Below are positions 17,808 through 25,995 of a stretch of DNA of 59,165 nt, one piece after another; the stretch's first letter is position 1, and every line of letters begins with the position of its first letter. Made by a program: the position numbers and the translations under genes. Origin of the DNA: an uncultured Lachnospiraceae bacterium. Its GTDB lineage: Bacteria; Bacillota; Clostridia; Lachnospirales; Lachnospiraceae. Under the pieces are notes generated by a model. It was not told the DNA's origin. It saw only the letters and a list, made by a program, of their open reading frames with translations, and ran no database searches. The DNA lies in contig CAJUPF010000008.1 in assembly GCA_910588565.1 (NCBI GenBank), positions 1-59,165 on the forward strand, written 5' to 3'.

Positions 17808-18467
17808 ATGACAATCAAAGATTATCAGCTTATTTTTCACGAAATCAAAAATAATATTGCATTTATCAGCAGTTCCCTGCAATTAGTGGAAAAAGCGCAT
17901 CCTGAAATCAAGGAATTTCCTTACTGGAAGGACTCTATGGAAGAAGTCTCCGCCCTGAAACGAATGCTTGTGGAACTCTCCTCTGCCCGCCTGATTGATG
18001 ATTTAAATCAACAGGACACATCTTTAGATATGTTTTTGTCGGATTTTGCCGCTTCCTGTACGGCGGCTTTTGATTCCAGTATGTTTCACATTCAAATCAG
18101 TCTTGAGACATCTCTGCCGGATATCTCAATTGATTCTGATCGTCTCAAACGCGCCCTTTTTAACCTCGTTAAAAATTCCTATGAAGCCATGGATGGCTCC
18201 GGAACTGTCCGCCTGACCGGAAGCAGGGAAGATACCTGTATCCGCCTCGATCTCAGTGATAACGGCGGCGGTATCCCGGCAGATTATCTGCCCAGGCTCT
18301 TCACCCCCTTTACCACTACCAAACCGGGCGGCTCCGGACTTGGACTGTTAATCACAAGACAGATTATAGAAGCCCACGGAGGCCGCATTACCGTTGAGTC
18401 CGTACCTGGGGAAGGCTGTACCTTCTCCGTTTATCTCCCCATTCTAAACAGCGCTTATCCAAAATGA
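17808..18467 (+). CDS. Soluble sensor histidine kinase without sensor domain
   Basis: A 219-residue cytoplasmic histidine kinase made only of a dimerisation and phosphoacceptor part (FHEIKNNIAFISSSLQLVE, histidine at residue 11) and a HATPase domain. The HATPase domain carries N-box NLVKNSYEAM, G1 DNGGGIP, F-box LFTPFTTTKPGGSG and G2 GSGLGLLIT. There are no membrane or PAS domains, so signal input must come from a partner protein. GGAGGT precedes the ATG. No response regulator is adjacent. Its 3' end overlaps the convergent flavodoxin-SCP2 gene by 13 bp. Confidence 0.9.
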   Translation: MTIKDYQLIFHEIKNNIAFISSSLQLVEKAHPEIKEFPYWKDSMEEVSALKRMLVELSSARLIDDLNQQDTSLDMFLSDFAASCTAAFDSSMFHIQISLETSLPDISIDSDRLKRALFNLVKNSYEAMDGSGTVRLTGSREDTCIRLDLSDNGGGIPADYLPRLFTPFTTTKPGGSGLGLLITRQIIEAHGGRITVESVPGEGCTFSVYLPILNSAYPK

Positions 18468-19447
18468 AACAGTGTGTCTAACATGCGAAGCGTTTTAAAA
18501 TTGCCCTTCGCTGTCATAATACCTGTCATAAATGCCCGCTGGAATGTCATTCTTCCATTTACAATACTGCTCATGGCGTCATCGCTCAGTTTGGCATACA
18601 CGTCGATATTCTCCGCATTTCCATAATAACAAGCCATAGCCTCTTCCTGGATATCTAAAAGCAGAGGCTGCTCTTTGCCGTCTATCATAAAAAGATAGGT
18701 CGCTTTAAACCCGTCCACCGGTACGAAACGGCTCTCAAAATCCTGCACATACATCTGATCATCCGACACATTGCTCTTGCCCAGAATATCCTTAAACATC
18801 GAAGCCAGTTCTTCAATATCCTCTTTCTGCTTCTTCACATAAGAATCATCCGCCACATACTTAGAAAGCTGCTCGCTCTCCTGCGGCGTCAGCTCCATAG
18901 ACTGCGTCCGAAGCACCGTCTGCTTAATTGCCTGATTGCTGCTGGGCAGCGCTTTTACCTTCTGGGAAATCGCACGGTAAAGATTTTCTGCTTTTTTCTC
19001 AATAATCTCCGTATATTCTTGGTTCATTTCAAACGACGCCAGATCCTCTACATAACCGCAAAGCCCGCTGCAGGGCTGTCCGCCCAGAATCACCCAGGCA
19101 TTCTCAAGCGTCACGGTCGCGTCGCGCTCCCCATACGTAGTAGACATTACAATTGGCTGCATATAAAGAGAGCTGATCCGCTCTTTGTCCCCGTACAGCC
19201 AGCAGGAATCCAGAAACTGCTGCATAAATCCGCCAATCCCAAGCCATTCCACCGTAGTCGCCAGTATAATGCCGTCTGCGTCCTTTAACGTATTGGGCAG
19301 CGTGGAAATTTCGTGCTTATGCTCAAAAATATTATAACGCTCCACCGTAACGCGCAGCTCTTTCAGCACATCCTCCATCTTGTTCAATACATAGAGAGTC
19401 GGATCATCCAGCACTCCTCTTCCGCCGTAGTATATATTAATCTTCAT
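18455..19447 (-). CDS. Flavodoxin-like reductase fused to an SCP2-like domain
   Basis: A 330-residue two-domain protein. Residues 1-170 form a flavodoxin/NADPH-dependent FMN reductase fold (MKINIYYGGRG, ADGIILATTVEWLGIGGFMQQFLD). A helical linker (about 180-225) leads to a C-terminal SCP2/sterol-carrier-like domain (AMACYYGNAENIDVYAKLS, IVNGRMTFQRAFMTGIM). SCP2 folds bind lipids or hydrophobic ligands. The combination suggests a flavin enzyme acting on a hydrophobic substrate, which is inference. The ATG at 19447 has GGAGG 5 nt upstream. Confidence 0.82.
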   Translation of the reverse strand: MKINIYYGGRGVLDDPTLYVLNKMEDVLKELRVTVERYNIFEHKHEISTLPNTLKDADGIILATTVEWLGIGGFMQQFLDSCWLYGDKERISSLYMQPIVMSTTYGERDATVTLENAWVILGGQPCSGLCGYVEDLASFEMNQEYTEIIEKKAENLYRAISQKVKALPSSNQAIKQTVLRTQSMELTPQESEQLSKYVADDSYVKKQKEDIEELASMFKDILGKSNVSDDQMYVQDFESRFVPVDGFKATYLFMIDGKEQPLLLDIQEEAMACYYGNAENIDVYAKLSDDAMSSIVNGRMTFQRAFMTGIMTAKGNFKTLRMLDTLFHFG

Positions 19448-19509
19448 CGCATCCTCCATATCTGATTTACAGTCTCAAATCGTATCGCCAAGGCGTACAA
19501 AAACATACC

Positions 19510-20157
19510 CTACTCTATAGTATATGAATTTTTCTCCCTAAAATCAATATGTTTCCGCATTTTTGATTCCAGGGAAAAAATGCAGCCTAAAACAAATCCT
19601 CCGACTAAACCGCCGATATGCCCCAGATTATCCACACCTCCCGATGTAAACCCAAAATAAAGGCTGAGCGCCGCCATCCCAAACAATCCCTTTGTCGTAA
19701 GGCCTTCCACCTTTCCTTTGTGCAGCACGGCCCACGCAAGCAGTCCTCCAATCACACCAAATACTGCTCCTGATGCCCCTGCTGAAACAGATATCACCGA
19801 ATCTGCGCTCCTGATATCCCCGGCCAGAGAAAGCAGGCTGCCGCACACCCCGGAGAGCAGATATAAAATCCCAAAACGGACGCTTCCCATTGTGAATTCC
19901 AGCCGGATTCCCGTCAGTCCCAGAATCAGCATATTATTCATCAGATGCTCTGCTCCAAAGTGGAGGAACATACAGCTGACCAGCCTCCAGTATTCTCCCT
20001 CCTCCACGATAAGCGGCATATAAGCCGCTCCATGTTCCATCATATAAAGCCCGTCTTCCGTATCCCCCAGCAGTTCCAGAACCAGCCAGATCATAATATT
20101 CAGGGCTATCATACACACTGTTACAAATGGTAGTCTTCTTTGAACTTCATCTTCCAT
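19510..20157 (-). CDS. Rhomboid-family intramembrane serine protease
   Basis: A 215-residue membrane protease with six predicted spans. The catalytic serine is in GASGAVFG and the catalytic histidine in LGHIGGLVGGFVLG. The first-loop motif EYWRLVSCMFLHFGAEHLMNNM, with the HxxxN histidines, is intact. It cleaves membrane segments of unknown targets. AGGTG lies before the ATG. It lies just downstream of the Tad pilus cluster on the same strand, 54 nt after the FHA gene. Confidence 0.95.
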   Translation of the reverse strand: MEDEVQRRLPFVTVCMIALNIMIWLVLELLGDTEDGLYMMEHGAAYMPLIVEEGEYWRLVSCMFLHFGAEHLMNNMLILGLTGIRLEFTMGSVRFGILYLLSGVCGSLLSLAGDIRSADSVISVSAGASGAVFGVIGGLLAWAVLHKGKVEGLTTKGLFGMAALSLYFGFTSGGVDNLGHIGGLVGGFVLGCIFSLESKMRKHIDFREKNSYTIE

Positions 20158-20211
20158 AGCATCACCTGTTTTTTGTTTTTATTATAAAGGATGCCGTAAT
20201 TTTTTGCAAAT

Positions 20212-21321
20212 TTAAACAAACCGATACTTCTCTTTTGCAAATATAACCCTGTCATTCTTTTCAAGCTGTACTCTTTCCCGATAATTCAGCAGCTCGCCGT
20301 TCCGATACGTGCCATTTGTGGAATTCATGTCTTCCAGATAAAAACAGTCCCCCTCTTTTGTAATCCGAGCATGAATCCTGCTGATTGTGTCTTCCAAAAT
20401 TACTCCATCCACTTCTCCCTTCTGGCTTCCAATCAAAAACACATGGCCTGTAATCGGCAGATTCCGCCCGCTTCCTTCTCCTTCATATTTTAATTCTCCA
20501 ATTATCTGCGTTGTCTCACTGCCCAAAAACACTGTAGGCGTCACGGATTTGCTCTGGTATTCTTCCGGTTCAAACGCATACTCCTGCGCAAACGTCTTCT
20601 TCTTTTTATGTAGAAGCATGTCCTTCCATGCCATTCCCGAAAATCCCCGTCTTTTTTTCTCCTCTCCGTTCTCCCGCTTTATAACATCTCCAGGAAATTT
20701 TTTTCTCTTTTTCTCCTGCCCTGCTTCTCGCTCCGGCATATCCCATGTCTCCTCACAGCGTTCTTCCTCCTGTAAATATTCCGCTTCTGTTTCCGTTCCA
20801 TAGAAGAGCTTCAGCAAATCCTCCATCGTATGCTCCTGCTGGCATTTTTCATATACCGCATAGCATTTCTGCGTTCCCTCCCTGCTGCCATGCTCCATAT
20901 GGGACAGATAATACTCCATCAGCCCACGCAGCGATTCTTTAAAATCCTTTTTTTCATAAGGCATATAGCAAAAAGCAATTTCTTTTTCCTCTGCATCTAC
21001 AAAAATCCGATCCGGTTCTAAGGAAATTCCATCTTCATGCAGCAGATATTCTCCGGCCTGTTCCATCGCCTCTGCCAATGCCGTTATCAGTTTTTCCAGG
21101 AAATTACAGCCGGGCTTTTTGAGTTTTACCCAGTCCTCGAAAGCCTGCCTTCCACTGATATCATACCAAAACTGCACACTTTCATCTGCATTTGTAATCT
21201 GCAGGGGCAGCAGCCTTATGATCCGGTTTTTTGTCAGCATAGGGTATTCATATCCTGCTGCAACTGCCTCTCCCTTCCATATCATATAGCTTTTTCCCTG
21301 GTACCTCCTGTATTCTGTCAT
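20212..21321 (-). CDS. DUF6382-FHA domain protein of the Tad locus
   Basis: A 369-residue cytoplasmic protein. The N-terminal 190 residues resemble the DUF6382 domain that I recall upstream of FHA domains in Clostridia. A charged linker rich in lysine and glutamate follows. The C-terminal FHA domain (about 285-369) contains GEVDGVILEDTISRIHARI and the DMNSTNGTYRNGE motif that binds phosphothreonine peptides. Translation is coupled to the preceding small TadE-like gene through an ATGA overlap, and GGAGG lies upstream. It implies Ser/Thr phosphorylation as an input to pilus assembly, but no kinase gene is in the window. Confidence 0.87.
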   Translation of the reverse strand: MTEYRRYQGKSYMIWKGEAVAAGYEYPMLTKNRIIRLLPLQITNADESVQFWYDISGRQAFEDWVKLKKPGCNFLEKLITALAEAMEQAGEYLLHEDGISLEPDRIFVDAEEKEIAFCYMPYEKKDFKESLRGLMEYYLSHMEHGSREGTQKCYAVYEKCQQEHTMEDLLKLFYGTETEAEYLQEEERCEETWDMPEREAGQEKKRKKFPGDVIKRENGEEKKRRGFSGMAWKDMLLHKKKKTFAQEYAFEPEEYQSKSVTPTVFLGSETTQIIGELKYEGEGSGRNLPITGHVFLIGSQKGEVDGVILEDTISRIHARITKEGDCFYLEDMNSTNGTYRNGELLNYRERVQLEKNDRVIFAKEKYRFV

Positions 21322-21524
21322 TTCAATTCCTCCAAAATATCTCCTGCCAGTTTTATATTCCGTACTTTCTTTTCTGCACAAAATGTGTTATCCCAACCGC
21401 TGACAGATACCTGCTCCGTCTGGCTGTACAGCGCATATCCGGTATAGACGGGCGCAAACAGTACAAACAGCACAACTGGCAGAAGCAATGACAGCTCCAC
21501 CGTATAAGATGCTTCCGATTTCAT
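21318..21524 (-). CDS. Small TadE-like pseudopilin
   Basis: A 68-residue protein that starts with the class III pilin-like sequence MKSEASYTVELSLLLPVVLFVLF, a TadE-type N-terminus with the conserved glutamate at the head of the hydrophobic helix. The start at 21524 has GGAGG 5 nt upstream. The stop overlaps the ATG of the FHA gene. The likely role is a minor pilin or pilus-assembly pseudopilin processed by one of the two A24 peptidases. Confidence 0.8.
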   Translation of the reverse strand: MKSEASYTVELSLLLPVVLFVLFAPVYTGYALYSQTEQVSVSGWDNTFCAEKKVRNIKLAGDILEELK

Positions 21525-21638
21525 TTGTTCCTCCTTCGTTCTCACATTGCAGCCTTCCTAATTCTGTCACAAAGCGTGTGCCGCATCCAGCGGGGTTAAT
21601 GCCCCTGCCTGCCCGGACTGCCGCCGCCTGCTTTTGCC

Positions 21639-22055
21639 TTACCCAAATAGCATCCCCATATATCCCAGAAACAGAAACGGTATCAAAGGAAGCCTGTCAT
21701 TCTGTTTACAGCGTCCTGTCGCCAGCATCAGAAACCCCCAGATACCAGCCATGGTAAAGGACAAAAGCATCAGCATAATATTCTCCAGAACGCCAAGATA
21801 AAATCCCGTCAGCATAAAGACAATACCGTCTCCGGCTCCTATCTGCCCATGCGTTATTCTGCCGAGAGCCAGCACCAAAATGCCTGGAACCATCCCAAAA
21901 AGCATTGCAAAAATACTCTGATTCTGAAACAGAAGATGCAGCAGGATTCCCACAATTCCGCTGAACAGCGTCACTGTCACTGTAATTTTCCTCTCTCTGA
22001 TGTCCTCAATACTATGCACCCCTAACGTGCCAAGCAACACATAAGACTGTATCAT
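21639..22055 (-). CDS. A24-family prepilin peptidase (TadV-like), second copy
   Basis: A 138-residue polytopic membrane aspartyl protease. The two catalytic aspartates are seen in SIEDIRERKI and in GAGDGIVF (the family GxGD motif). It lacks the N-methylation zinc domain, as TadV/CpaA proteins do. AAAGGGG precedes the ATG. It begins 3 nt after the stop of the TadE gene, so they are co-transcribed. A second, more typical A24 peptidase lies at the head of the locus. Confidence 0.88.
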   Translation of the reverse strand: MIQSYVLLGTLGVHSIEDIRERKITVTVTLFSGIVGILLHLLFQNQSIFAMLFGMVPGILVLALGRITHGQIGAGDGIVFMLTGFYLGVLENIMLMLLSFTMAGIWGFLMLATGRCKQNDRLPLIPFLFLGYMGMLFG

Positions 22056-22058
22056 AAA

Positions 22059-23024
22059 CTACCCCTTTCCACATTTACTGCACGCGTTTCTCGATCCCGC
22101 CTGCGACAGCCGGATTGCCAGTATACTCCGTTTGATTCCACTGCAGTCCCGCTTCCTGTGATAACGGTTCCCGTATGTTGTAATGTATACCGTCATCATG
22201 TCCGTTTTTTTCTTCTTCATACATGATTCACAGGGATAATATTTCTCCCCGCTCAAATTGCGCAGTCCAAAAACACTGCTCCCCGAAACGCCTCTGACTG
22301 AAGGATTTAAATAACTGCAGTCCCGCTTCCGATGATAGACGCTTCCTTTGGGAGTGATATATACAATCTTCTCCTGCTCCTCTGCGCCGTCCCCGCTGCT
22401 TCGCCCTGTCCATTTCCTGCATGTTAGCTTTTGCGTCACCTTAATATCCCGCTTCCCAAACAGGCCAATCGGAAGCCGCAGTTTATAATCCGCCTGCAGA
22501 TGAATGTAATTTCCCGAAAAATCCGATCCAGCCAATGCAATCCCAGCTCTGCCGCCTCTGACAAACTGTTCTGCAGCCTGGTTCCCCTTCAGATGCTTTA
22601 TCGTCAGCGCTTTCGCGGACAGTATCCCGCCTCCGTTTCCAAGATCCGCTTCGCAGGCGAGCACAGACAGCTCCCTTCCCGCTGCAAGCAGTGCGTTTCC
22701 CACCTCCTGCTGAACCATAAGCGCCTGAAAAAAGAATAGCAAAGCCACCATAAATCCGGTAAAAAACGGAAGCGCCACAGCTAATTCCGCCATATAAGAA
22801 GCTTCCATACGGATACAGGGCGGCGCCTCTTTCTGTATTTTTCGCAGCATAATTTTCACAATATTGGTTACAGGCAGAGAGATTTTGTCATTTAACGCGA
22901 AAGAAGAGGCACCTTCCTGTATCCGTATTTCCTTTTCTCCCTGTATCTGGCATACATATCCTGTCTTCCCACATTCTGCTCCACACAGCCCGATGCCTTT
23001 ATAGCGCTTATTCTCCATATGCAT
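22059..23024 (-). CDS. TadE-like pseudopilin with two C-terminal Cys-rich repeats
   Basis: About 321 residues. A TadE-type segment RMEASYMAELAVALPFFTGFMVALLFF (about residue 75) is followed by a periplasmic-type region. Two copies of a small domain end the protein. Each begins VYIT, continues with a YHRKRDC motif, and ends in CESC or CSKC, which could bind a metal ion. The N-terminal 75 residues before the pilin-like helix are unusual for TadE. The ATG at 23024 overlaps the end of the upstream gene and has GGAG 10 nt upstream; a start nearer the pilin helix cannot be excluded. Confidence 0.72.
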   Translation of the reverse strand: MHMENKRYKGIGLCGAECGKTGYVCQIQGEKEIRIQEGASSFALNDKISLPVTNIVKIMLRKIQKEAPPCIRMEASYMAELAVALPFFTGFMVALLFFFQALMVQQEVGNALLAAGRELSVLACEADLGNGGGILSAKALTIKHLKGNQAAEQFVRGGRAGIALAGSDFSGNYIHLQADYKLRLPIGLFGKRDIKVTQKLTCRKWTGRSSGDGAEEQEKIVYITPKGSVYHRKRDCSYLNPSVRGVSGSSVFGLRNLSGEKYYPCESCMKKKKTDMMTVYITTYGNRYHRKRDCSGIKRSILAIRLSQAGSRNACSKCGKG

Positions 23025-24672
23025 ACTCTGTCTTCTCCAAAAAATGATAACCTCCTGCCGGATCTTCTCCAAATATTCCCAGAAACAGCGTATCCGCTTC
23101 CAGTTCTACTTCCGCCCTGATCCCCACAATCATTTCATCCAATCTGCATTTTGCGTATTCATTTCTTTTCTGCATACTTTTTTCCATTAAATCCATGGTA
23201 CGGTATGCCGCCTGTTTCACCGTTTTTCCGTATAACAGCGCGTCGAGATAGTTTTCATAGGTAAGCCCCCTTGTTTCTCCTCCATATTCCGCCTGTACGG
23301 ATTCGACTAATTTCGACAAATCTGTTTTCCAGGATGCGGCGTCCTTGACCAGCGGGACTTTTCCGCCGGAAAGCAGCGCTTTTATATCACAGATGCTTTC
23401 CACATAAGCCCAGGCTGCCAAAATTCCCTGCTGTATCAGAGGAACCGCTGCCGGGTTGGCTGCAATCCCGGCAAACACTGTCGCGGCTGTCATCGCCTCC
23501 GCCTGCTTTGCCTTATCACTCTGCAGATACACAAAATTGGCTCCCTCCCTTAGCAGCAGAAGTCTGTTTACCGTTCCTTTCAGGTTTTCTTCATCACTGC
23601 CTTTTCCGCAGATAACATATTCCAGCCCATAGGAAAGCACGCCTTTTTCATTTGGCGATACCGCGTTTCCGGCAAATGATTTGATAAATTCCTGCATCAG
23701 AATCCGTTCATACCAGCCCGGGCTTTTTGCCTGTTTATAGTTCCCTTTCCGGCAGTTTCGTTTTGTCATGCAGTTATCCACAGAAATTGTTTTTGCGGAG
23801 ACAGTTTTCCCCTTGGGAAGCGTCAATGCGAGGATTCCCTGGCTGCGGATGGTTTTTATGGTATCCAGCGGATTTTCTTTTACCTCTGTTTTTGGCAGCG
23901 TAATTTCTTGTGTATTTGTCTCTTGCGCATCTTGTGTCTGCCCTTCGGATTCCGTCTGGGCTGCATTGGCAAGTTCTTCCAATACTGTATTTGCATCCGC
24001 AATCGACTTCTCCGGATCGCCGCCTTCCGCCTCTTTTTTCTCTACATCTTTGATCTGCCCAAGCAGCTGTTCTGCCGCCTGCTTTCCAATCCTCTGCTTC
24101 ATCGCCTCTGCTGCCTGCATCTCAAATACATTCCCCGCTTCGTCCGCTGCCAGCCTGTATCTGGTGATTTCCACATTTGATACGCCCATACGGTAAAAAC
24201 AGCTCCCTTCGTTTGGGCCGGATGCGAGAACACTTTCATTGATCAACGCTTCCATTTCATCTTCTGCGGCAGCCAGATTCCAGCTGCCGCCTCCAAAATG
24301 CCCATCCAGAAAAAACATATCATATGTTTCAAACAGGAATGGCTGATACCCTGCAAACAGTGATTCTGTCGTCAGCTCCGCCCACTCTTTTGCATCCGTT
24401 CTCAGGCCATAAAACCGTGCGCCTTCCACAAGCCCTAAAATCAATACGGCCAGTATTGTAAGCGCAATACAAAGGGGAACCGTAACGGACGCCTCCTGCC
24501 GCTTAGCTGTTACTGCACAGCTTTTGCTTTTTTCTCCACTGAACTCATCAGATCGCTTACCAGCGCCTGCAGCTGTTTTCGGAAAATTACAACCGCTCCG
24601 ATTAAAACTACAAGAATCAAAATAACCTCTACCACTCCGTTTGCCTCTTCTTCCATTAAAAATTCGTTCCAT
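23008..24672 (-). CDS. DUF5702-like (TadG-like) envelope protein, start unresolved
   Basis: A large Tad-locus protein with one N-terminal membrane helix (EASVTVPLCIALTILAVLILGLVEGARF) and a long extracytoplasmic region, resembling DUF5702/TadG-like proteins. It has a Glu/Gln/Thr-rich linker (about NAAQTESEGQTQDAQETNTQ). The conserved part begins after the Flp pilin stop at 24510. In this frame no ATG, GTG or TTG lies between the Flp ATG region and the membrane helix, although AGGAGG stands at about 24492-24497. The coordinates given use an ATG inside the Flp gene. The real start may be non-canonical or reached by frameshift. Confidence 0.65.
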   Translation of the reverse strand: MERIFNGRRGKRSGRGYFDSCSFNRSGCNFPKTAAGAGKRSDEFSGEKSKSCAVTAKRQEASVTVPLCIALTILAVLILGLVEGARFYGLRTDAKEWAELTTESLFAGYQPFLFETYDMFFLDGHFGGGSWNLAAAEDEMEALINESVLASGPNEGSCFYRMGVSNVEITRYRLAADEAGNVFEMQAAEAMKQRIGKQAAEQLLGQIKDVEKKEAEGGDPEKSIADANTVLEELANAAQTESEGQTQDAQETNTQEITLPKTEVKENPLDTIKTIRSQGILALTLPKGKTVSAKTISVDNCMTKRNCRKGNYKQAKSPGWYERILMQEFIKSFAGNAVSPNEKGVLSYGLEYVICGKGSDEENLKGTVNRLLLLREGANFVYLQSDKAKQAEAMTAATVFAGIAANPAAVPLIQQGILAAWAYVESICDIKALLSGGKVPLVKDAASWKTDLSKLVESVQAEYGGETRGLTYENYLDALLYGKTVKQAAYRTMDLMEKSMQKRNEYAKCRLDEMIVGIRAEVELEADTLFLGIFGEDPAGGYHFLEKTEYAYGE

Positions 24673-24680
24673 GTTTTCAT
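24510..24680 (-). CDS. Flp-type pilin
   Basis: A 56-residue major-pilin candidate read in a different frame from the longer overlapping ORF. It begins MKTWNEFLMEEEANGVVEVI, with the conserved glutamate at the head of a hydrophobic helix (VILILVVLIGAVVIF). A short polar tail SDLMSSVEKKAKAVQ ends it. It resembles Flp1-type pilins of Clostridia. GGAGG lies 6 nt before the ATG. It sits between the TadC-like and TadG-like genes, the expected place in a Tad locus. Confidence 0.85.
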   Translation of the reverse strand: MKTWNEFLMEEEANGVVEVILILVVLIGAVVIFRKQLQALVSDLMSSVEKKAKAVQ

Positions 24681-24709
24681 TTTGTTCCTCCAATCAAACT
24701 ATTGAAATG

Positions 24710-25993
24710 CTATACGCCATAAATCGACAAAAAGGCGGGTATTATGACAATTCCCATTACAATCACAAGCATCAGCATCATCGGTATCAGCAGCTTTGTG
24801 CCCGCTTCTTCTCCCAGCCGCCGCGCTGCGTTCCTGCGCTCTGAAAATACTCTGTCCGCTTCTTCATTTAACTGTTCCAACAGTTTCCGGTTGCCGACTT
24901 TCTGACCGGAAATCAGAAGCGACACCAGTTTTCGATATGGCTGCAGGTCGCAGCGTTCTGAAAATTTCTGGTACGCACGCAGTTCTCCCACTCCGTTATC
25001 CATTTCGCAAATCATCTGATGCAGCTCCTCATATACGGCATCTTCCCTGCCGCCCTGTGCCTTCCGCCGCTGGTACATCTCATTCATTTTCCGCAGCGCC
25101 CCGGATATCGTCATCCCCGCGCCAAGCAGCAGTGATAACTTACTTACAAATTCCGGATAGGCCAGAAAAAGACGGTTCTTTCGTTTCTGAAGCTTTTTCT
25201 CCTGCCGTTCCTTTGCCGAATATGCTGTAGCAAAAGCAGCCAGTATACCAAGCCCCAGAAATTCCAGGGACGGTGCAGCATCCACATTCCGCCATTCAAT
25301 CCGTTCTCCGCCAGCCGTCTCCGGCAGTCTTACGACAGCTTCTGTCTCCTCCTGTAAGCCAATCTTTTTTTCAATTTCCCGGACGGTCTGTTCCCGCCTG
25401 CTTTTTTCTTTAGGCACAATCTGAAAAGAAAACCGATATTCTTCCTCGCTGTCCCCACACCTTAGAGTCACCGCCGCTTCCACTTCCTGCGCCTGTTCCC
25501 TCAACGCGTTTGGATCGATCTCACCCTCCATGGAAATAACCTCTCTGTCCGAAAACAGCCATTCCGCAGATACAGCCCCTTCCTGATAGCTGTCCAAAAT
25601 CCGGGGATTTGTCACAATTTGTTCCAGGGAACTGTTTTGGCCGCAAAACGTCTGCTGAATCTCTTCCACTGCAGCGGCAAGCAGCGCCTGCTCCTCTGAT
25701 TTCCGATATTTCCGTTCTGGTATGCCAAGCTGGATCGTGTATTCCGTATCCGACTGCTGCAGATACACAACCGCCTCTGTTTCCAGTTCCCCGCCGCCCG
25801 GTTCTTTTCTTTGGATCGTTCCTGCTTCCATTCCCCCGGAATCCGTTCCTGCCGCAAACTCCGCCAGAATACCAAGAGCCGCAAATGCCAGCAGCGTTAT
25901 ACAGGGGCTTCGTATTTTCTGCCAGACTGACCGCTTATACAAAAGGGCCATGCCCAAAACCAGAAATACGCATACTCCAATGCACCAAATCAT
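24710..25993 (-). CDS. TadC-like pilus membrane platform protein with inserted domain
   Basis: A 427-residue protein. The C-terminal part (about 255-427) is a T2SSF/TadC domain with the EFVSKLSLLLGAGMTISGALRKM segment and a final hydrophobic helix (LLIPMMLMLVIVMGIVIIPAFLSIYGV). Between the first two membrane helices (residues 1-45) and this domain lies an extra stretch of about 190 residues, rich in charged and beta-type sequence. It is not present in ordinary TadC proteins of about 300 residues and is probably extracytoplasmic. GAGGTG precedes the ATG, overlapping the stop of the TadB gene. Confidence 0.85.
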   Translation of the reverse strand: MIWCIGVCVFLVLGMALLYKRSVWQKIRSPCITLLAFAALGILAEFAAGTDSGGMEAGTIQRKEPGGGELETEAVVYLQQSDTEYTIQLGIPERKYRKSEEQALLAAAVEEIQQTFCGQNSSLEQIVTNPRILDSYQEGAVSAEWLFSDREVISMEGEIDPNALREQAQEVEAAVTLRCGDSEEEYRFSFQIVPKEKSRREQTVREIEKKIGLQEETEAVVRLPETAGGERIEWRNVDAAPSLEFLGLGILAAFATAYSAKERQEKKLQKRKNRLFLAYPEFVSKLSLLLGAGMTISGALRKMNEMYQRRKAQGGREDAVYEELHQMICEMDNGVGELRAYQKFSERCDLQPYRKLVSLLISGQKVGNRKLLEQLNEEADRVFSERRNAARRLGEEAGTKLLIPMMLMLVIVMGIVIIPAFLSIYGV

Positions 25994-25995
25994 TT

